The notes under the pieces are model-generated. The model did not search any database. It was not told the DNA's origin and saw nothing but the letters and a program-made list of their open reading frames with translations. Both the position numbers and the translations under genes were made by a program. From the NCBI GenBank assembly GCA_021202495.1, contig JAJQCX010000091.1, forward strand, positions 1 through 7,061: a stretch of DNA of 7,061 bases, given 5' to 3'. The DNA comes from Clostridia bacterium. GTDB lineage: Bacteria; Bacillota; Clostridia; UMGS1883. This document shows, piece after piece, positions 1 through 5,812 of the stretch. The stretch's first letter is position 1; every line of letters starts with the position of its first letter.

Positions 1-51
1 CTGTATACTATGTCATTACACAACTGTATACTATGTTACTACACTATACAG
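1..51. repeat. Two 23-bp tandem direct repeats with an inverted repeat
   Basis: Bases 1-23 and 24-46 are near-identical copies of a 23-base unit beginning CTGTATACTATGT; they differ at a few positions in the second half. CTGTATA at 24-30 is also matched by its reverse complement TATACAG at 45-51, giving a 7-bp inverted repeat. The unit contains the palindrome GTATAC. The array touches the window edge, so it may be longer. Spacing of about two helical turns could suit paired regulator-binding sites for a gene to the left, or this may be a short repeat array or the end of a mobile element. Nothing here decides between these. Confidence 0.5.
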
Positions 52-115
52 CTTGCCCCGCCCCTATGAAGTCACTCACTCAACCATTGTGAAACACGCT
101 CCGCGTTGTCCCCGT

Positions 116-132
116 GCGCGGCGAAGCCGCGC
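116..132 (-). other. GC-rich stem-loop just past the isomerase stop (possible terminator)
   Basis: On the minus strand GCGCGGC, a three-base loop TTC, and GCCGCGC form a perfect 7-bp stem starting three bases after the TAA stop of the isomerase gene. No run of T follows (the next bases are ACGGGG), so it is not a standard intrinsic terminator. It could protect the mRNA 3' end or act with a termination factor. The hairpin is plain in the sequence; its role is inferred. Confidence 0.4.
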
Positions 133-135
133 GTC

Positions 136-1623
136 TTATCCGAACGGATTTTCATCCTTATACGGAAGTCCCGCCGGCTGATTGTAGCAAACGTCCTCAA
201 TGCCCATCAGCTTCATTGCCGCATAAAGCGTCTTGCCCGCATGCTCAAACGCGATGCCCGCATGGTGCGGATAATTCTTCGCCACAAGCACATGACGATA
301 AAATCTTCCCATTTCATGAATCATAAACGTGCCTATTCCGCCAAAGCTCTGACAGTCAACGTCCGCAATCTCGCCCTGCGCGATGTAGCTTCGAAGCTCG
401 CAGTCCTTTGTCGACTGCAGACGGAAGATCGTGCAGTCGCCCGCAATGAGGTTGCCCTCAATCGTGCCGCGCGTAATGTCCGGCTCCTTGTCGGGCTCAA
501 GCGTTCTCTTCATAATTCTCTGGAAGCCCATCTTTCCGCTCTTCAGACAGCAAATGGGTGTGTTTCCGCAGTGGAAGCCCATGAATGTGTCGGTAAGCTT
601 GTAGCCCGCAAACGCCTCCGGATTTGCCTCAAACATGTCCTTCGGAACGGAGTTGTTAATGTCAAGCAACGTCGCCGGCTTCTGCGTCGCGCATGTAATT
701 ATGTACTCGGTCACAGCTCCGTAAATATCGGTTTCGCAAGCAACGGGAATGCCTCTTGCCGCAAGACGGCTGTTTACATAGCAGGGCACAAGTCCGAACT
801 GCGTCTGAAATGCCGGCCAGCACTTGTTTGCGAACACAAAATACTTACAGGCACCCTTGTTTGCCTCCGCCCAATCGAGCAGCGTCAGCTCATACTGCGC
901 CAAACGCGGCAAAATGCCCGCATACGGGTTGTTCAACCCAAGCTCCTTTGCCATGTCCTCGGCAACCGCGGGAATTCTCTCATCATCCTTATGCTCATTG
1001 AACGAAGCGAACAAATCAAGCTCGCTGTTCTCCTGAATTTCAACGCCGAGCGTCTTATAGAGCGGCGAAATCGGCGCGTTGCATGCCATAAAGTCATACG
1101 GTCTCGGACCGAAGCTGAATATTTTAAGCGAATGAAGCCCGATAACAACTCTCGCAATGTTCTCAAAATCGGCAATCATATCCGCAATCTCGTCGGGCGT
1201 TCCTACGGGATATTCCGGAATATATGCCTTCACGCCGCGAAGAGAAAGGTTATAGGAAGCGTTTAACATTCCGCAGTAAGCGTCGCCTCTGCCGTCAATC
1301 AAATCCTTCTGACTCTCCTCCGCAGCCGCAGCAACCATCACAGGTCCGTCAAACTTCTGCGCCAGCATCATTTCGGGAATTTCGGGACCGAAGTTACCCA
1401 AATAGAGCGCCAAAGCGTTCGCGCCCGCATTCTTCAATTCCTCCAAAGCCTTCATGGCGTCAAGCTCATTTTCAATAATCGTGTCCGCCACATAAACGTT
1501 CTCCAATCCTTTTTTCGCGCATTCCGCCTTAACGGCCTCCTTACGCTTCGCACTCAGGCTAATCGGAAAGCAGTCTCTGCTCACCGACACAACGCCCACC
1601 TTGACAACAGGGATGTTGTTCAT
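136..1623 (-). CDS. L-fucose/L-arabinose isomerase-family protein
   Basis: A 495-residue cytosolic protein that resembles the L-fucose isomerase superfamily, which are Mn-dependent aldose-ketose isomerases. The likely metal and catalytic residues are E297 (in ACETDIYGA), D321 (in LLDINN) and H453 or H454 (in YPHHAGIAFEHAG). The 24-residue gap from E297 to D321 equals that between E337 and D361 of E. coli FucI, and the His near the C-terminus matches the place of FucI H528. The protein is about 100 residues shorter than classical FucI, as in many clostridial relatives annotated only to family level, so the natural sugar cannot be named. The ATG at 1623 is preceded by a strong AAGGAGA site seven bases away. 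It ends with TAA. No kinase, aldolase or transporter for a sugar pathway lies beside it. It follows the Asp23 gene after about 117 bases that contain two stem-loops, and may share its transcript. Confidence 0.85.
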   Translation of the reverse strand: MNNIPVVKVGVVSVSRDCFPISLSAKRKEAVKAECAKKGLENVYVADTIIENELDAMKALEELKNAGANALALYLGNFGPEIPEMMLAQKFDGPVMVAAAAEESQKDLIDGRGDAYCGMLNASYNLSLRGVKAYIPEYPVGTPDEIADMIADFENIARVVIGLHSLKIFSFGPRPYDFMACNAPISPLYKTLGVEIQENSELDLFASFNEHKDDERIPAVAEDMAKELGLNNPYAGILPRLAQYELTLLDWAEANKGACKYFVFANKCWPAFQTQFGLVPCYVNSRLAARGIPVACETDIYGAVTEYIITCATQKPATLLDINNSVPKDMFEANPEAFAGYKLTDTFMGFHCGNTPICCLKSGKMGFQRIMKRTLEPDKEPDITRGTIEGNLIAGDCTIFRLQSTKDCELRSYIAQGEIADVDCQSFGGIGTFMIHEMGRFYRHVLVAKNYPHHAGIAFEHAGKTLYAAMKLMGIEDVCYNQPAGLPYKDENPFG

Positions 1624-1665
1624 AATAAAATCTCCTTTTTCTGATGTATTTGCGGTTTTTTCCCT

Positions 1666-1722
1666 CCGTAACCCTCCGCATCGGACTTACGGGGCTACAC
1701 GACTCGACAGATTTACTGCCGA
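1666..1722 (-). promoter_or_regulatory. Structured leader ahead of the isomerase gene: two stem-loops
   Basis: Two hairpins lie between the Asp23 gene and the isomerase gene. The first in transcription order pairs TCGGCAG (1722-1716) with CTGTCGA (1710-1704) around a five-base loop, with one G-U pair. The second has an outer stem CCGTAA/TTACGG (1692-1687 with 1671-1666) enclosing an inner stem TCCG-ATG-CGGA (1685-1675). Neither is followed by a T run; after the second comes AGGGAAAAAACC. They may be a processing site, an mRNA-stabilising element or a cis-regulator. I recognise no known riboswitch class. Confidence 0.35.
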
Positions 1723-1740
1723 ACCGTTTTAAACAAATTT

Positions 1741-2121
1741 TTATTCCGAAGCCTTTTCCGGCGCGGGAGCTTTCTCAATCTCTATCGCGTCAACATATAC
1801 GTTAACGCTTCTGACATTAAGCCCCGCCATCGTTTCAACCGCCGTTTTAACATGCTCCTGAATTGCATACGACAGCTCTCTTATCTTAGTGCCGAATTTC
1901 ACGGTAACATGAACGTCGATAACGGCTTCGCCCTCGACAATCTCAACCCTCACGCCCTTTGCGGCATTCTTTTTCGTCAAAATCTCGCTCAAGCCGCCGC
2001 CCGACACGCCGAGCATCGAAATTCCCTCAATCTCCTGCGCGGAAATCGAAGAAATCATCGAAATAACGTCCTCGGAAATCTTAATATTCCCGCTTTCGTT
2101 GGAAACATAATTATCACTCAT
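1741..2121 (-). CDS. yqhY: Asp23/Gls24-family envelope stress protein (YqhY-type)
   Basis: A 126-residue soluble protein of the Asp23/Gls24 (DUF322) family. Visible family features are the N-terminal GNIKISEDVISMISSISAQE, the glycine-rich GVSGGG near residue 40, the central strand pattern VRVEIVEGEAVIDVHVTV, and the closing VRSVNVYVDAIEI. A short charged Ala/Pro/Lys/Glu tail follows. In Bacillus and Clostridia the YqhY paralogue lies next to the spoIIIA and accBC or nusB genes; in Bacillus it is linked to acetyl-CoA carboxylase control. The place here, right after spoIIIAH, supports the YqhY assignment. The ATG at 2121 has AGGAGG eight bases upstream. It has its own sigma-A-type promoter (2162-2190), so it is probably made in growing cells as well as at sporulation. 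It ends with TAA. The usual nusB neighbour is absent and the isomerase gene takes its place. Confidence 0.9.
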   Translation of the reverse strand: MSDNYVSNESGNIKISEDVISMISSISAQEIEGISMLGVSGGGLSEILTKKNAAKGVRVEIVEGEAVIDVHVTVKFGTKIRELSYAIQEHVKTAVETMAGLNVRSVNVYVDAIEIEKAPAPEKASE

Positions 2122-2161
2122 GTCATTATCCTCCTGTGATGTGATAGATATACTTAATTAT

Positions 2162-2190
2162 AGTATACCAACAACGCGAAAAATAATCAA
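2162..2190 (-). promoter_or_regulatory. Sigma-A-type promoter for the Asp23 gene
   Basis: On the minus strand TTGATT (2190-2185) and TATACT (2167-2162) are separated by exactly 17 bases, close to the TTGACA/TATAAT consensus with ideal spacing. The promoter begins about ten bases past the spoIIIAH stop and its -10 element lies about 40 bases ahead of the Asp23 start. It is the best housekeeping promoter in the window and separates expression of the Asp23 gene from the sporulation operon. Confidence 0.75.
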
Positions 2191-2199
2191 GCTTTTTCA

Positions 2200-2730
2200 T
2201 CAATTTATTTCTACAACTTTTATTTTCTCCGTCGGAATTCCCGTCTGCTCGGTCACAATCTCGCAAATAAGCGCCGCCTGCGCCTCGTCCAGACTCTCCG
2301 CCTTGACAACGACGTTCGCCTGTGAATTGTGTATGTAACACACAGCGTCCTCAAAGCCACGCGCCTTTATCAAATTTTCAATCGCCGTTTCCGCCTCGGT
2401 GTTGTCCGCAAGCTCCAAAATGCCGTTTTGCGCGCTCTCCTTTGACGACGCGTCCGTGTTTTCATTGTTAATTATTGAATTAAACGTCTCAATCGACTTG
2501 CTTCTCCCGCTCTCGCGTTCAAGCCGCGCCGAGGCAAAAAAGTGGTCCTCATCCTCCGTCGCTTCCGTTATGTCGTCACCCGACACAAGCTGCGCCTGCC
2601 CCATGTATTCCCCGCTCGTCTCCGCGTCGCCTCCCGCCTTGTCGCCGTACACAAAATTCAAATACCCCGCAAAGCAAATGAGCAGCGCCAGCATAATTAA
2701 CGTAAACTGTTTTTTTCTGAAAATCATCAT
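2200..2730 (-). CDS. spoIIIAH: Stage III sporulation protein AH
   Basis: SpoIIIAH is the mother-cell inner-ring component of the feeding channel. Its extracellular domain, related to the YscJ/FliF ring-building fold, docks to forespore SpoIIQ in the intermembrane space. This 176-residue protein has a basic N-terminus, one membrane segment at about residues 7-28, a polar linker rich in Glu, Asp and Ser (about 30-85), and a C-terminal domain with the family pattern, including AQNGILELADNTEAETAIEN, then GFEDAVCYI and the closing TEQTGIPTEKIKVVEIN. The ATG at 2730 overlaps the spoIIIAG stop as ATGA, and AAAGGGAG lies about eight bases upstream. The second codon is also ATG. Translation ends with tandem TGA TGA. 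Size and layout are ordinary for Clostridia. Confidence 0.95.
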   Translation of the reverse strand: MMIFRKKQFTLIMLALLICFAGYLNFVYGDKAGGDAETSGEYMGQAQLVSGDDITEATEDEDHFFASARLERESGRSKSIETFNSIINNENTDASSKESAQNGILELADNTEAETAIENLIKARGFEDAVCYIHNSQANVVVKAESLDEAQAALICEIVTEQTGIPTEKIKVVEIN

Positions 2731-3212
2731 CCATCATGCTCCCTTTCAAACACCTTTATTTTATGAGCCTCAATTCCCAAAAGAGCGCTCACCGCCTCCG
2801 TGACGCTCTCTTTTATCGAGCTGCTTTTTCCGCCCTCGGCAGCCACCACAACTCCCTGTATTTCGGGATAATATTCCTCTATCACCTCAACCTTCTCCCC
2901 GCCTCCCTTCTCGTTCATTATCACAACGCTTTTCTTCCCGTCATCCTCATCTTCCGCCAAGCGCACCTCGCCGTAGTTTTTCGCCGTTACCATCACGTCA
3001 ACCTCGCCCACTCCCGCAATGCGCGGCAAAAGCTCCTCCAAGCGCGCTTCAAGCGCGGCGCAGTAATCTTCATCTTCCTCTATTACCGTTTCTTCCTCCT
3101 CGCTTTCCAAAAACGAGGGCAAAACAAGCAGCAGCACGCCGACCGCTCCCAATATATATATTATAGTTTTTTTCGGAATATCACGCACAATTTGTTTTAT
3201 ATCAAATTTCAT
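2727..3212 (-). CDS. spoIIIAG: Stage III sporulation protein AG
   Basis: SpoIIIAG forms a large ring in the intermembrane space between mother cell and forespore. The protein has 161 residues: one membrane segment at about 18-36, a very acidic linker at about 37-50 (many Glu and Asp), then the ring-building domain. The hallmark YYPEIQGVVVAAEGG sits at 114-128 and IKESVTEAVSALLGIEAHKI at about 133-152. I choose the ATG at 3212 because it overlaps the spoIIIAF TGA as ATGA and has GGAGG seven bases upstream. A longer reading from 3251 would add 13 residues with a Gly/Arg-rich start typical of out-of-frame sequence and would overlap spoIIIAF by 43 bases. It ends in TGA, overlapping spoIIIAH. Confidence 0.94.
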   Translation of the reverse strand: MKFDIKQIVRDIPKKTIIYILGAVGVLLLVLPSFLESEEEETVIEEDEDYCAALEARLEELLPRIAGVGEVDVMVTAKNYGEVRLAEDEDDGKKSVVIMNEKGGGEKVEVIEEYYPEIQGVVVAAEGGKSSSIKESVTEAVSALLGIEAHKIKVFEREHDG

Positions 3213-3649
3213 GTCCCATCCTCCGCCCACGTAATAACGACGTCCTCGCATCCAAACTCTGCTTTCAGTCTTTCGCTCACATCCGCCGCCCCCTGCGCTG
3301 CAATAACTCTCACGGAGCGTACACTCCCGTCGGATGCAATTTCGGCATACGCTTCGCTCCCCTCGCCCGCAATTTCCTCCGCCCGTTTTTCCACGTTTTC
3401 GCGGTGCATTTTAAGCACAAGCGCGTCGCTTTTCGCCGTCAGCTCATCCTCGCTCATTTCCTCGCCGAATGAAAATTCGGGCATTTCAATTTCAATCCCA
3501 CCCGCAATCGGAGAGATTAATACCGCCGCCATTATGAATCCAATCGCGAGCCTCAGGTATTTTTTCAAGCTCCCCTCCGGCATTATCATCTCGCACACAA
3601 CGCTCAAAAACACCGCGCCCGTCACATTTATCAACACATTCTTTATCAT
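3209..3649 (-). CDS. spoIIIAF: Stage III sporulation protein AF
   Basis: A 146-residue mother-cell membrane protein of the SpoIIIA channel. The N-terminal half has two membrane segments (about 5-22 and 33-50) joined by the family signature MIMPEGSLKKYLRLAIGF, which is highly typical of SpoIIIAF. The rest is a soluble domain with an acidic helix (FGEEMSEDELTAKSDALVLK) and a C-terminal alpha/beta unit ending GCEDVVITWAEDGT. The ATG at 3649 overlaps the spoIIIAE TGA (ATGA), and GGAG lies seven bases upstream inside the spoIIIAE C-terminal coding sequence. Its translation is therefore probably coupled to ribosomes that finish spoIIIAE, which matters given the TAG codons there. It ends in TGA. Confidence 0.93.
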   Translation of the reverse strand: MIKNVLINVTGAVFLSVVCEMIMPEGSLKKYLRLAIGFIMAAVLISPIAGGIEIEMPEFSFGEEMSEDELTAKSDALVLKMHRENVEKRAEEIAGEGSEAYAEIASDGSVRSVRVIAAQGAADVSERLKAEFGCEDVVITWAEDGT

Positions 3650-4707
3650 GCTCTCACTCCGATAATTATCGATATCGCAATCACCATCATCACGGCCGTG
3701 GAGATTACCGCCGCGTTTATCATGCTCAGCGCGTCCGCAACAGCGGTCAAAATTTCAACCGCTCTCTCATCCGCCACCGGCTCGCACACCGCCGCCGTCA
3801 GCCTCACCGCCAGCACAATCGCCCCAATTTTTAGGATAGGCGCCGCGCACAGCGCCGCCATTGCCAATATTCCCGCAATTCCCACCGCGTTTTTTAACAC
3901 CATCCACGCCGATGCCACCGCGCTCATTGCGTCCTAAATAGACCCGCCCACAACAGGCACCATAGTCTAAAGCACGAACCGCGCTCCCTTGGCGCTCACA
4001 CCGTCGAGCGCCACCGCCGCAAACCCGCTTATGCTCAGCATTCCCGTAAAGAGCGTCATAACTATTCCCACGATGAAATTATACGCCTTTTTTATCAAAT
4101 CCCGCAGCGCCCCGAGCTTAACAGACGTTCCCAAACTGTCAAGCACACTTGTCACCAGATATGCAATCGCCACGGGTATCAACACCTTTTCAAATATATT
4201 CGCAAACACGGCGCACATCGCCAATATAATAGGATGTGTCAGCGTCCCCGTCAAAACCAAACCGCCACCCGCCGCCATTGTGACAAGTATCGGCAGCAGC
4301 GCCGTCATTATCGTCGTCATATCTCCCGCCGCGCTCTGTGCGTATGTACACGATTCGGAAAATATTTTTATTCCCAACCCCGCGATTATGCCTATCCCCG
4401 CCATTCCCGCCGCGTCAAAGCCCCTTTTTTCAAAGGACGATTGCAAATTTTCAAGCACCGCCCCCAGCATCACCGCCGCCGCAATCACCGCCAGTATCTT
4501 CACCGCGTCATATAGCTGCTCGGCAAAAATCCGCGCCAAATTGTCAAACACAGCCTCATAGTCGACAATGCTTTTCCCCTTCGTTATGTCCTCCACCAGC
4601 CCCGAAAAGCTGAATGACGGCATAACGCTTTCAATCGCCCTTTCGCCCTCCTCGCTTATAATGTCAAGCCCCGGCAGCGAAACGTAATCCTCATAATTTA
4701 TCTCCAT
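3646..4707 (-). CDS. spoIIIAE: Stage III sporulation protein AE, interrupted by two in-frame TAG codons
   Basis: SpoIIIAE is the large polytopic membrane protein of the SpoIIIA channel. Read through, the frame encodes 353 residues, against about 400 in B. subtilis from memory. Residues 1-246 hold a soluble N-terminus and membrane segments at about 67-85, 99-115, 130-152, 155-190 and 208-233. Codon 247 (3969-3967) is TAG, ten sense codons follow that read TMVPVVGGSI, codon 258 (3936-3934) is TAG, and the frame continues as DAMSAVASAWMVLKNAVG to a TGA at 3648-3646. The C-terminal part (LLKNAVG-like segment, then CEPVADERAVEIL, then a last membrane helix) is clearly SpoIIIAE. There is no frameshift. 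A strict standard-code reading gives 3967-4707 and a separate piece 3646-3927. An in-frame TAA two codons before the ATG at 4707 fixes the start region; GGGGA lies six bases upstream. No signal peptide is visible, although B. subtilis SpoIIIAE has one. Confidence 0.85.
3934..3969 (-). other. Pair of in-frame TAG codons flanking the VPVVGG motif of spoIIIAE
   Basis: TAG at 3969-3967 and TAG at 3936-3934 enclose ten codons, TMVPVVGGSI. From memory of the family, homologues here read approximately KF-x-x-x-x-F-V-P-V-V-G-x-x-L-S-D-A. The second TAG therefore sits at the usually conserved Ser before Asp-Ala, and the first at a variable, often small or polar, position. Ser (TCG to TAG) or Gln (CAG to TAG) are one base away. 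Pyrrolysine is unlikely, because this is not a methylamine methyltransferase. Confidence 0.8.
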
Positions 4708-4732
4708 ATTTTATCCCCACAAAGCCTATTCA

Positions 4733-5119
4733 CTAATTCAAAAGCCCCAAAATCAGCCCGAACACTTCCTCGGCAATCGGCAGCGAAATCACCGCCGCCG
4801 CAATCTTTCCCGCCGTCTCCACATGGCTCGACAGCGCCTTTTCCCCCGCATCCGCGCATATGTCGGATGCTATCTCCGTTATGTACGCAATCCCGATTAT
4901 TTTCATCACCGGCAGTATGTAATTCTGCGAAATTCCGCCCTCTTGGGCAAATTTTTCAATGTCCGCCGCCATCAGCACCGCGCGCGGCAGCGCTGCCGCC
5001 ATGATAAAAACAACCGCCGCCAAGCTCACCAGCAGTGCAAATTCGGGCTTCACCTGCTTTAAGCACAGCGCCAAAAACGCCGCCGCAATCGCCAGTCCCG
5101 CATAAAGCGCCATGTTCAT
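4733..5119 (-). CDS. spoIIIAD: Stage III sporulation protein AD
   Basis: A small polytopic membrane protein of the SpoIIIA channel, 128 residues, close to the usual 125-135. Membrane segments are at about 4-20, 28-48, 67-82 and 104-127. The conserved core YILPVMKIIGIAYITEIASD and the following CADAGEKALSSHVETAGKI are typical of the family. The ATG at 5119 overlaps the spoIIIAC TGA as ATGA. No good ribosome-binding site lies upstream (GTGTTTGGGCT), so its translation probably depends on coupling with spoIIIAC. It is the only gene here whose first stop is TAG (4735-4733), and the very next codon is TGA (4732-4730). If TAG is read as sense, the protein gains one residue and ends at 4730. Confidence 0.94.
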   Translation of the reverse strand: MNMALYAGLAIAAAFLALCLKQVKPEFALLVSLAAVVFIMAAALPRAVLMAADIEKFAQEGGISQNYILPVMKIIGIAYITEIASDICADAGEKALSSHVETAGKIAAAVISLPIAEEVFGLILGLLN

Positions 5120-5316
5120 AGCCCAAACACCGTTTTCACCGTCGAAAACAAATTCCCTATCTCCTGCACCAATATCACCAGCACCACCACAAGTCCCGCA
5201 AGCGTCGTCATCAGCGCCTGTTCCTCTCTCCCCGAGCGCACTAGAAGCTGATTTAACACCGCCACGATTATCCCCACCCCCGCAATACGAAAAATCAAAT
5301 CGACGTCCATCTTCAT
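5116..5316 (-). CDS. spoIIIAC: Stage III sporulation protein AC
   Basis: A 66-residue membrane protein with two membrane helices (about 7-25 and 36-52) and the family start VDLIFRIAGVGIIVAVLNQL. Its length matches the 68 residues of the B. subtilis protein. Two starts are possible. The ATG at 5316 gives the same N-terminal length as B. subtilis. The ATG at 5310, two codons on, sits six bases after GAGGGG and therefore has the better-spaced ribosome-binding site. It ends with TGA overlapping the spoIIIAD start. SpoIIIAC and AD are usually regarded as membrane-embedded channel or export-platform parts. Confidence 0.94.
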   Translation of the reverse strand: MKMDVDLIFRIAGVGIIVAVLNQLLVRSGREEQALMTTLAGLVVVLVILVQEIGNLFSTVKTVFGL

Positions 5317-5332
5317 CCCCTCTTTTCGCTTC

Positions 5333-5812
5333 TTATATGAGCATTATCACAAACGCCAGTCCCGCAAGCACCCCGCCGCTGCGGTAGAGCCGCCCCTTCG
5401 CCTGCCTTTCCGCTTCCGCCTCTCTCACCGCCGCTTCAAGCCGCGTTATCAAGAGCGACACATTCGCCGTCTGCCCGCCGACCTCCTCGGCACAAAGCCC
5501 CCTTGCGTATTCCGTCAATATTTCGCGGTCGCCTTTCGTCAGCCGCCCCACCTCACTTGCCGCCCTTTCAAGCGCCTCCGTCGGACTTTGTCCCTCTTTT
5601 ATGTACCGCGCCGCCGCGGAAAATATTTTTCCTCTCCCCCTGAAACACTCTTCAAAAACAGGCGCGCGATACATCAGCTCGCTTTTTATAAAAACAGCCG
5701 CGTCCTGCGTTTGCCTTAAGAGCTTTACCCTTTCGTCAAGCTCCTTTGCCATCACGCCGCCCGTCAAAACCGACGACGCAAGCACCGCCGCCGCACCAAG
5801 CAATCTCACCAT
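5333..5812 (-). CDS. spoIIIAB: Stage III sporulation protein AB
   Basis: A 159-residue membrane protein with an N-terminal membrane segment (about 3-20), a soluble helical domain, and a C-terminal membrane segment (about 146-159) ending in the usual hydrophobic residues. The family pattern is visible in LRQTQDAAVFIKSELMYRAP, in SPTEALERAASEVGRLTKGD, and in the C-terminal Arg/Ala/Glu-rich helix before GVLAGLAFVIMLI. The fold is related to type II secretion GspF cytosolic domains, and in the channel the protein is thought to work with the ATPase SpoIIIAA. The ATG at 5812 overlaps the 3' end of spoIIIAA by seven bases and is preceded by AGGAG nine bases upstream. It ends with TAA. Confidence 0.94.
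   Translation of the reverse strand: MVRLLGAAAVLASSVLTGGVMAKELDERVKLLRQTQDAAVFIKSELMYRAPVFEECFRGRGKIFSAAARYIKEGQSPTEALERAASEVGRLTKGDREILTEYARGLCAEEVGGQTANVSLLITRLEAAVREAEAERQAKGRLYRSGGVLAGLAFVIMLI

Noticed and set aside
1..51. CRISPR array
   Set aside because: The two units are directly adjacent with no spacer between them, and no cas gene is present.
106..1266. Long open frame of 386 codons on the plus strand opposite the isomerase gene
   Set aside because: Its translation is rich in Arg, Leu, Val and His with no recognisable domain, and it mirrors the codon bias of the well-supported isomerase gene on the other strand.
2168..2200. Terminator after spoIIIAH
   Set aside because: AAAAAGC and ATTTTT flank TTGATT, but the stem would be pure A-T and the stretch is better explained as the promoter of the Asp23 gene.
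3212..3251. Longer N-terminus for SpoIIIAG
   Set aside because: The ATG at 3212 has the better ribosome-binding site and the ATGA overlap; the extra residues do not look like the family N-terminus.
2736..3665. 309-codon plus-strand open frame opposite spoIIIAG and spoIIIAF
   Set aside because: It overlaps two confidently identified genes, has no family resemblance and is explained by codon bias.
3934..3969. TAG decoded as pyrrolysine
   Set aside because: Known pyrrolysine sites are mostly in methylamine methyltransferases; nothing in this membrane segment suggests a need for it, and no pyl genes are visible in the window.
3646..4707. spoIIIAE as a simple pseudogene
   Set aside because: Not excluded, but disfavoured: no frameshifts or deletions, conserved sequence on both sides and between the TAGs, intact neighbours and intact overlap with spoIIIAF.
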